Shown: positions 6,503 to 11,129 of the stretch, piece by piece
Layout of the letters: each line of letters opens with the position of its first letter
Numbering within the stretch: the stretch's first letter is position 1
Source of the DNA: DASSUW01 sp035706585
GTDB taxonomy: Bacteria > Actinomycetota > Thermoleophilia > Solirubrobacterales > Solirubrobacteraceae
Assembly (NCBI GenBank): GCA_035706585.1
Contig: DASSUW010000005.1
Coordinates: 1-11,129 of the forward strand
Length of the DNA stretch: 11,129 bases
Direction: 5' to 3'
Translations under genes and position numbers: made by a program
Notes under the pieces: generated by a model
Seen by the model: only the letters and a program-made list of their open reading frames with translations
Databases searched by the model: none
Told to the model about the DNA's origin: nothing

Positions 6503-7611
6503 CCGAGCGCGGCGCGGAACTCGGCCTTCAGGCGCAGCTGGTCGGCGATCTTCTGCAGGTCGCGGACGTGCTCTGACCCGAAGAACGTGATCCCGACGCC
6601 GGTCCGGCCGGCACGGCCCGTGCGGCCGATGCGGTGGACGTAGCCCTCGCGGTCGGCCGGCGGGTCGAAGTTGATGACGTGGGAGATCCCACTGACGTCG
6701 ATGCCGCGGGCGGCGACGTCGGTCGCGACGAGCGTGTCGACACGCCCGGCCTCGAACGCGGCGAGCGCCTTCTCGCGCTGGCGCTGCGTCTTGTCGCCGT
6801 GCATCGCGACCGCCTCGACGCCCTGGCTCGAGAGGCGGCGGACCAGGCGATCGGCGCCGCGCTTGGTGCGCACGAACACGAGCGCGCGATCGCGGTTCCC
6901 GGCCTCGAGCTCGCCGACGAGGGCGCCGAGCCGGTCGTTGCGCTCGACCGCCAGGAAGCGGTGCTCGATGTCCGAGACGCGCTGCGGCGGCGTGTGCTCG
7001 TGCCGCTTGGCATCGCGCGTGTAGGCACGCGCGATGCGGCCGGCCTCGCCGTCGAGCGTCGCCGAGAAGAACAACGTCTGGCGCTTGCCCGGGCAGCGGG
7101 CGACGATGCGGTCGACGGCGGGGCGAAAGCCCATGTCGAGCATGCGGTCCGCCTCGTCGAGCACGAGCGTGCGGATGTGCTCGAGCGTGAACGCGCGGCG
7201 CTCGAGGAGGTCTTCGAGCCGCCCCGGAGTCGCGACGAGGATGTGGGCGCGTCGCGCGTCGCGCGTCTGCTTCTCGAAGCCGACGCCGCCGTAGACGGCG
7301 CTGACGCGCAGGTTGCGGGCGCGGGCGAGCGGCTGCAGCTCGTCGACGATCTGGCCCGCCAGCTCGCGGGTCGGCGCCAGGACGAGCGCCGCCGGGCGCC
7401 GGGCGTCGGGTGCGATCCGGTCGATCATCGGCACGCCGAACGCGAGCGTCTTGCCGGACCCGGTCGGCGACTTGGCGAGCACGTCATGGCCGGCCAGGAC
7501 GTCGGCGATCACGAGTTCCTGGATCGGGAACGGGTTGTGGATGCCGCGCTGGACGAGCGCACGCGTGACCGCGCGCGACACGCCGAGTTCGGCGAAGGAC
7601 TGCTGGGACAT
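6499..7611 (-). CDS. DEAD-box ATP-dependent RNA helicase (RhlE-like, minimal core)
   Basis: A 370-residue RNA helicase with nearly all core motifs: Q motif with F6 and PIQ (29-31), motif I SPTGSGKT (48-55), Ia PTRELA (80-85), GG (108-109), TPGR (128-131), DEAD (152-155), SAT (183-185), motif IV LVFVRTK (244-250), motif V ATDVAARGID (296-305) and motif VI HRIGRTGRAG (326-335). Such enzymes unwind RNA duplexes in ribosome assembly and mRNA decay and are often needed in the cold. The protein ends about 35 residues after motif VI, so it lacks the basic or RNA-binding tail found in DeaD/CsdA and many RhlE proteins. The ATG at 7611 has AGGAAG about 10 bases upstream. It lies on the same strand as, and 132 bases downstream of, the desaturase-cfa pair, probably with its own promoter. 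Confidence 0.95.
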   Translation of the reverse strand: MSQQSFAELGVSRAVTRALVQRGIHNPFPIQELVIADVLAGHDVLAKSPTGSGKTLAFGVPMIDRIAPDARRPAALVLAPTRELAGQIVDELQPLARARNLRVSAVYGGVGFEKQTRDARRAHILVATPGRLEDLLERRAFTLEHIRTLVLDEADRMLDMGFRPAVDRIVARCPGKRQTLFFSATLDGEAGRIARAYTRDAKRHEHTPPQRVSDIEHRFLAVERNDRLGALVGELEAGNRDRALVFVRTKRGADRLVRRLSSQGVEAVAMHGDKTQRQREKALAAFEAGRVDTLVATDVAARGIDVSGISHVINFDPPADREGYVHRIGRTGRAGRTGVGITFFGSEHVRDLQKIADQLRLKAEFRAALG

Positions 7612-7711
7612 CGAAAAACGACTTCCTGCGGCATGGGCCGCGAACGATTCGGGAGGCGACTGCTGACCCGAACCGCGCTGTGGCGGGACCCAAGCAAGCG
7701 AACTGCCTCGC

Positions 7712-7730
7712 GGCCGGCGGAATGCCGACC
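7712..7730 (-). terminator. Hairpin downstream of cfa, possible terminator
   Basis: On the minus strand GGTCGGC and GCCGGCC enclose ATTCC and form a 7-base-pair stem that needs one G-U wobble. The wobble pairs only in RNA from the minus strand; from the plus strand the same position is a C/A mismatch. It begins 14 bases after the cfa stop codon, the usual distance for a terminator. No U-run follows, as is common in high-GC actinobacteria, so it is a candidate only. Confidence 0.4.
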
Positions 7731-7743
7731 ACCGCCAGCCAGT

Positions 7744-8955
7744 CTAGCGGGGCTTCGAGCAGCGCACCTGATACACGGAGGTGAAGCCGCTCGTGAAGTT
7801 GTGGCGGGCGGCCCGCAGGTACAGCCGCCAGATCCGCATCCGCTCGGGCCCCACGAGGCGCTCGCCCTCGGCCGCGTGCTCGTCGAGCCGCCGCGCCCAG
7901 TGACGCAGCGTCTCGGCGTAGTCCTCGCGGAAGCCCTCGACGTGCTGGGTCTCGAGCCCGGCACGCTCGACCGCGACCTGGATCCGCGACAGGTGCAGCG
8001 GCGCGGCGTCCGGGAACACGTAGCGCTCCGAGAACGGACCGGCCTCGGCATCGCCGACGCGCAGGCGGGCGATCCCGTGGTTGAGCAGCTGCCCGCCCGG
8101 GCGCAGGAGCCGCGCCACCGTGGCCATGTACTCGTCGATCTGCACCGAGCCGACGTGCTCGACCATGCCGATGCTGGCGATCTTGTCGTACGGCTCGCCC
8201 GTCAGCTCGCGGTAGTCCATGACGCGGATGTCGACGCGGTCGCCCACGCCCGCGTCCGCCGCTCGCTGCCGCGCCAGCGACGCCTGCGGCTCCGACAGCG
8301 TGATCCCGGTGACCGAGACGCCGTACTCGCGCGCGGCGTGGATCGCGAGACTGCCCCAGCCGCAGCCGACGTCGAGCATCCGCTCGCCCTTCTCCAGCGC
8401 GAGCTTGGTGCACACGAGGTCGAGCTTCGCGGTCTGCGCGGCCTCGAGGCTCGACCCGTCCCGCGAGAAGAACGCGCAGCTGTAGGTCATCGACGTGTCG
8501 AGCCAGAGCGCGAAGAAGTCATTGGAGACGTCGTAGTGGTGCCGGACCGAGCGGCGGTCGCGCTCCACGCTGTGGCGGCGCCCGCGCGGACGCAGCTCCG
8601 TCTCCGGCACCGGCGGCGGCTTGACCGGGCCCATCGCGCGCGCGGCGGCCAGCGCCAGGCGGAGCTGGGCGGCGCGGTCGATCGGCGGCGGCCGGAACGA
8701 GCCGACCACGTCCATCACCGCGTCGATGTCGTCGACGTCGAGCTCCCCGCTGACATACGCGCGGCCGATCCCGAGCTGGCCCGGGGCGCGCAGCGCGTGC
8801 GCGATCGCGGACGGCGAGCGGACATGCAGCGCCGGCCCGCCGCCGTTGGTCGCCGGCAGCTCGCTGCCGTCCCAGAACGTGAGCCGGAACGGGCGCTCGG
8901 GAAGGGTCGCGGCGAGCTCCCGCCGCAGCGGCTCGGTGGTGCGCAGGGCGGGCAC
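7744..8955 (-). CDS. cfa: Cyclopropane-fatty-acyl-phospholipid synthase
   Basis: A 403-residue SAM-dependent methyltransferase of the Cfa family, which adds a methylene bridge across the double bond of unsaturated acyl chains in membrane phospholipids. An N-terminal lipid-binding region (about 1-110) is followed by HHYDVSNDFF (139-148) and MTYSCAFF (156-163); C160 matches the conserved active-site Cys of E. coli Cfa. The SAM-binding glycine motif is LDVGCGWGSL (194-203). VEHVG (265-269) carries the conserved Glu, E266. The length is close to the family norm, and the Cys and Glu positions suggest a true cyclopropane synthase, though mycolic-type methyl transfer to double bonds cannot be excluded. 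The GTG start lies 2 bases after the desaturase stop, so translation is coupled to the enzyme that would make its substrate. Confidence 0.93.
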   Translation of the reverse strand: MPALRTTEPLRRELAATLPERPFRLTFWDGSELPATNGGGPALHVRSPSAIAHALRAPGQLGIGRAYVSGELDVDDIDAVMDVVGSFRPPPIDRAAQLRLALAAARAMGPVKPPPVPETELRPRGRRHSVERDRRSVRHHYDVSNDFFALWLDTSMTYSCAFFSRDGSSLEAAQTAKLDLVCTKLALEKGERMLDVGCGWGSLAIHAAREYGVSVTGITLSEPQASLARQRAADAGVGDRVDIRVMDYRELTGEPYDKIASIGMVEHVGSVQIDEYMATVARLLRPGGQLLNHGIARLRVGDAEAGPFSERYVFPDAAPLHLSRIQVAVERAGLETQHVEGFREDYAETLRHWARRLDEHAAEGERLVGPERMRIWRLYLRAARHNFTSGFTSVYQVRCSKPR

Positions 8956-8957
8956 GG

Positions 8958-9884
8958 CTACGTCTTCGCCAGCTTACGGGACTGGCGGTCTGGGCTGATG
9001 CGGACGACGTCCCACACGAGCCCCATCTTCTCAAGCAGGCGGATGACCGCCCGCGACGGGTCCAGCTGCCACCGGCGCATCCCGTGCTCGTACGACGTCG
9101 GGAACGCGTGGTGGTTGTTGTGCCACGCCTCGCCGAACGTGAACGGGGCCAGCCACAGCAGGTTGCGCGACTCGTCGTCGGTGTCGAACATCCGCGAGCC
9201 GAAGAAGTGGCACAGCGAGTTGATGCTGTAGGTGACGTGGTGGACGACGAGCATTCGCACCGCGCCGCCCCACAGCAGGCCGGTGAGTGCCGCCTGCCAC
9301 GTCCCGCCGATCAGGTAGCCGAGACCGAACGGCAGCAGCAGCCCGCTGATCGCCCACAGCACGAACGTGCGGTCCACCCACTTGATCAGCGGGTCGGCGA
9401 TCAGGTCGGGCGCGTAGCGCTGCTTGTTGCCGCGATGGGTGTGGATGAACAGCCAGCCGACGTGCGCGTGCAGGAGCCCCTTCAGCGCGCCGCGCCAGCC
9501 CACGCCGTGGTCGACATGCGGGCTGTGGGGGTCGCCCTCCTTGTCGGCGAACGCGTGGTGCTTGCGGTGGTCCGCGACCCAGGCGATCACCGGGCCCTCG
9601 ATCGCGGCCGATCCCATGATCGCCAGCGCGCCGCGCACCCAGCGCTTGGCCTTGAAGGCGCGATGCGTGAGATGGCGGTGGAACCCGACGGTCACACCGA
9701 GGCCGGTGATCACGTAACAGATGGCGAACACGATCAGGTCGCTGACGTGCAGCCAGTCGTTCCACACCTGCCAGCCCACGATGATCAGGGCCGCGAACGG
9801 GACGACGGTGACCACACCGGTGATGATGCGGTCACGGGTCTCGTTGGCGACCGGCTGGACGTCGTCCGCGGTCGGAGCCACCAT
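8958..9884 (-). CDS. Fatty acid (acyl-CoA type) desaturase, membrane di-iron enzyme
   Basis: A 308-residue integral membrane desaturase that inserts a cis double bond, probably at delta-9, into saturated acyl chains. The three histidine boxes that hold two irons are HRHLTH (69-74), HRKHH (106-110) and HNNHH (255-259); an extra HHVTYSINSLCH (215-226) is also typical of stearoyl-CoA desaturases. Hydrophobic segments lie at about 20-38, 48-66, 85-103 and 174-214. It is the first gene of a two-gene operon with cfa. The ATG at 9884 follows a short 17-base inverted repeat and has no clear Shine-Dalgarno sequence. It is divergent from the cold-shock gene, with 147 bases between the starts, which suits temperature-linked control of membrane fluidity. 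The electron donor is not encoded nearby. Confidence 0.93.
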   Translation of the reverse strand: MVAPTADDVQPVANETRDRIITGVVTVVPFAALIIVGWQVWNDWLHVSDLIVFAICYVITGLGVTVGFHRHLTHRAFKAKRWVRGALAIMGSAAIEGPVIAWVADHRKHHAFADKEGDPHSPHVDHGVGWRGALKGLLHAHVGWLFIHTHRGNKQRYAPDLIADPLIKWVDRTFVLWAISGLLLPFGLGYLIGGTWQAALTGLLWGGAVRMLVVHHVTYSINSLCHFFGSRMFDTDDESRNLLWLAPFTFGEAWHNNHHAFPTSYEHGMRRWQLDPSRAVIRLLEKMGLVWDVVRISPDRQSRKLAKT

Positions 9885-9890
9885 GGCGCG

Positions 9891-9907
9891 GGAACCCTAC
9901 TGGTTCC
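9891..9907. promoter_or_regulatory. Inverted repeat at the desaturase promoter, operator candidate
   Basis: GGAACC-CTACT-GGTTCC is a perfect 6-base inverted repeat with a 5-base spacer, ending 6 bases from the desaturase start codon. Read on the minus strand it contains TAGGGT, a possible TAnnnT -10 element, so a bound repressor would block the promoter. No known regulator consensus was recognised. The TAGGGTTCCC part is also found in front of the fepD-like gene. Confidence 0.4.
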
Positions 9908-9936
9908 GTCGTCCTGCTACCTTGTCGCGCGTTCGA

Positions 9937-9954
9937 CCGGGTCTTCGAGCCCGG
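9937..9954 (+). other. Small hairpin in the cold-shock gene upstream region
   Basis: CCGGG and CCCGG form a 5-base-pair stem around TCTTCGAG. It looks like a tRNA T-arm at first sight, but the loop is one base too long and no other tRNA arms surround it. It lies about 80 bases before the cold-shock start. If transcription begins upstream it would be part of a structured 5' leader, as is common for cold-shock mRNAs. Confidence 0.25.
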
Positions 9955-10019
9955 ATTAAGCAGTGCACGACCGCAGTTGGTTGCTTCAGCATCCTCGGCG
10001 TTCGCAGCACCGACGCCGT

Positions 10020-10024
10020 GGAGG
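10020..10024 (+). promoter_or_regulatory. Ribosome binding site of the cold-shock gene
   Basis: GGAGG stands 7 bases before the ATG at 10032, the best-placed ribosome binding site in the window. It decides the start against a longer in-frame reading from 9963 and suggests high expression. Confidence 0.9.
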
Positions 10025-10031
10025 TAAAGAC

Positions 10032-10235
10032 ATGGCGACCGGCACCGTGAAGTGGTTCAGCGACGACAAGGGCTTCGGGTTCATCACCCCGGACGAGCCC
10101 GGCAAGGACCTCTTCGTTCACTTCTCCGGCATCGCTGGCGACGGCTTCCGCACCCTCGCTGAGGGCGCGCGGGTCTCCTATGACGCCGAGCAGGGCCCCA
10201 AGGGTCCCGCCGCCGTCAACGTCACGACGCTCTAA
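10032..10235 (+). CDS. Cold-shock protein (CspA family)
   Basis: A 67-residue single cold-shock domain, the usual length. It opens with GTVKWF (4-9), has the RNA-binding motifs RNP1 KGFGFI (13-18) and RNP2 LFVHFS, and ends AAVNVTTL. Proteins of this family bind single-stranded RNA and DNA and melt RNA structures that form in the cold. The start is fixed by the GGAGG at 10020-10024. The long upstream stretch shared with the divergent desaturase gene could hold a structured 5' leader. Only 7 bases separate it from the next gene, with no terminator between, so the two are probably read from one transcript. Confidence 0.96.
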   Translation: MATGTVKWFSDDKGFGFITPDEPGKDLFVHFSGIAGDGFRTLAEGARVSYDAEQGPKGPAAVNVTTL

Positions 10236-10242
10236 GAAAGCC

Positions 10243-10995
10243 ATGGGTCGCGGCCCGCTCGCCGGTGACGGTGTGGCGGGCCGCGTTCTCATCCCCCGTC
10301 GCTTCAACGGCCCTCCGGCCAGCGCGAACGGGGGCTACACGAGCGGCCTGATCGCCCGCTACGCCGGCGGCCCGGCCGACGTCTCGCTGCGCTCGCCGCC
10401 GCCGCTCGACACCGCGCTCGAGCTCGAGCGCTCCGACGCGGGCGACATCCGGCTCTGGCATCGCGACGTGCTCGTGGCCGAGGGCGCCGCCGCCGATCCG
10501 CCCGACGTCGAGCCGCCCGTGCGGCCGACCGTGGCGCAGGCGCGCGAGGCGCAGCGCCGCCATCCGTATTTCGGCCTCGAGGGCCGGCACCCGTTCACCG
10601 CGTGCTACGTCTGCGGCGCGAGCCGCCACGACGGCCTCGGCATGCACTTCGGCGACCTGCGCGGGCATCCGGACATGACCGCCGCGCTGCTGATCGCCGA
10701 CGAGACCGTGCCGCACGACGCGCGCGGGCTCGCGCCCGAGATCGCGTGGGCGGCGCTCGACTGCCCGAGCTACGTGCCCGCGCTGTGGCACGCCGACACG
10801 CCGAGCCTGCTCGCGCGCATGCGCGCGCAGGTGCTGGAGCCGATCGCGCTCGGCGTTCCGATCGTGGCGGTCGGCTGGCTCCTGCGGGCGGAGGGGAACA
10901 AGTACTGGACGGCGTCGGCGCTGCTGGACGCCGACGGGCGCCTGCTGGCGCGCGCCGCCCACCTGTGGATCAGACCGCGCGCGGCGGCGGGCTGA
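10243..10995 (+). CDS. Hotdog-fold thioesterase-like protein (PaaI/4HBT superfamily), uncharacterised
   Basis: A 250-residue protein that looks like two hotdog halves. The first half has RRFNGPPASANGGYTSGLIA (19-38), like the NGGY helix segment of acyl-CoA thioesterases. A linker with HPFTACYVCGASRHDGLGMHF (from 116) contains a CxxC pair (C121, C124). The second half begins at EIAWAALDCPS (166-176) and ends with strands such as YWTASALLDADGRLLARA. The family is widespread in actinobacteria as unnamed thioesterases; substrate and catalytic residues are not established here. The start at 10243 follows a weak AAGAAAG; the frame is open further back into the cold-shock gene, but that would overlap it. 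Its place behind the cold-shock gene and near desaturase and cfa fits lipid metabolism, by inference only. Its 3' end overlaps the convergent STAS gene by 26 bases. Confidence 0.7.
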   Translation: MGRGPLAGDGVAGRVLIPRRFNGPPASANGGYTSGLIARYAGGPADVSLRSPPPLDTALELERSDAGDIRLWHRDVLVAEGAAADPPDVEPPVRPTVAQAREAQRRHPYFGLEGRHPFTACYVCGASRHDGLGMHFGDLRGHPDMTAALLIADETVPHDARGLAPEIAWAALDCPSYVPALWHADTPSLLARMRAQVLEPIALGVPIVAVGWLLRAEGNKYWTASALLDADGRLLARAAHLWIRPRAAAG

Positions 10996-11129
10996 CGGTC
11001 AGCGCCGCGAGGCCGCTCTGGGCATCGGCGTGGATCGTCACCCACTCGGACGCCCCGACGACGTCGAGCAGGCGCGCCACGCCGCCCGTCGGCGCGCACA
11101 CGATCGCGAAGCGACCGCCGTGCGCCCGG
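10970..11129 (-). CDS. STAS-domain protein (anti-sigma factor antagonist-like), C-terminal part only
   Basis: The last 52 residues of a protein whose start lies beyond the right edge. The sequence HGGRFAIVCAPTGGVARLLDV followed by SEWVTIHADAQSGLAAL has the pattern of the last strand and helices of STAS domains (SpoIIAA/RsbV type): a GG-xxF-x-IV strand, a helix with RLLDVVG, then a short strand and a final helix. Such proteins bind anti-sigma factor kinases and release stress sigma factors. The phosphorylated serine region is outside the window. The short tail TVSPPPRAV overlaps the convergent thioesterase-like gene by 26 bases. The match is by pattern over a short fragment, so confidence is moderate. 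Confidence 0.6.
   Translation of the reverse strand, partial: RAHGGRFAIVCAPTGGVARLLDVVGASEWVTIHADAQSGLAALTVSPPPRAV

Noticed and set aside
6634..9231. An 865-codon open frame on the plus strand
   Set aside because: It is antisense to the helicase, cfa and the end of the desaturase, all of which have full family motifs. Composition is Arg/Ala/Val/Asp-rich and shows no domain.
9922..9960. tRNA-like sequence with TTCGAGCCCGG
   Set aside because: Only a T-arm-like hairpin is present, its loop is 8 rather than 7 bases, and no acceptor, D or anticodon arms can be drawn around it.

Overview
The window is very GC-rich bacterial DNA with strong G/C bias at third codon positions, frequent GTG starts and tightly packed genes. 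This fits a high-GC actinobacterium. The gene styles (a Cfa beside a three-histidine-box desaturase, an STAS protein, a streptomycete-type trypsin) would suit Streptomyces-like lineages or the Solirubrobacterales/Thermoleophilia, but I cannot fix the lineage from sequence alone. No rRNA, tRNA, insertion sequence, CRISPR array or phage gene was seen. No gene-free stretch exceeds 300 bases; the longest is 222 bases (3259-3480).

Left part (1-3480, minus strand): a ferric-siderophore uptake operon read right to left. It holds a FepD-like permease, a FepG-like permease, a FepC-like ATPase and the start of a siderophore-interacting flavin reductase that runs off the left edge. All three junctions are the same 4-base GTGA overlap. 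A palindrome (GTTAGGG-AA-CCCTAAC) resembling half-sites of an iron box lies just upstream of the first start codon. No substrate-binding lipoprotein is present, so it must be encoded elsewhere. The leader also carries an unused strong Shine-Dalgarno sequence, a possible 32-residue leader ORF and a strong hairpin.

Centre (3481-6502): a shortened, divergent FAD-linked oxidase of the FAD_binding_4 type lies 81 bases downstream of a two-module VOC ring-cleaving dioxygenase (MhqA/MhqO type). Together they suggest oxidation or detoxification of aromatic or quinone compounds. Divergent from the dioxygenase, with only 40 bases between start codons, is a secreted trypsin-like serine protease with all catalytic and specificity residues.

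Right part (6499-11129): a minimal DEAD-box RNA helicase shares its stop codon bases (CTAG) tail to tail with the protease gene. Upstream of it lies a desaturase-cfa pair: an acyl desaturase followed 2 bases later by a cyclopropane-fatty-acid synthase, probably consecutive steps on membrane lipids. Divergent from the desaturase is a cold-shock protein with an excellent ribosome binding site, followed 7 bases later by a hotdog thioesterase-like protein. Helicase, desaturase and cold-shock protein within 4 kb look like a temperature and membrane adaptation neighbourhood. The window ends in the C-terminal part of an STAS (anti-sigma factor antagonist-like) protein on the minus strand.
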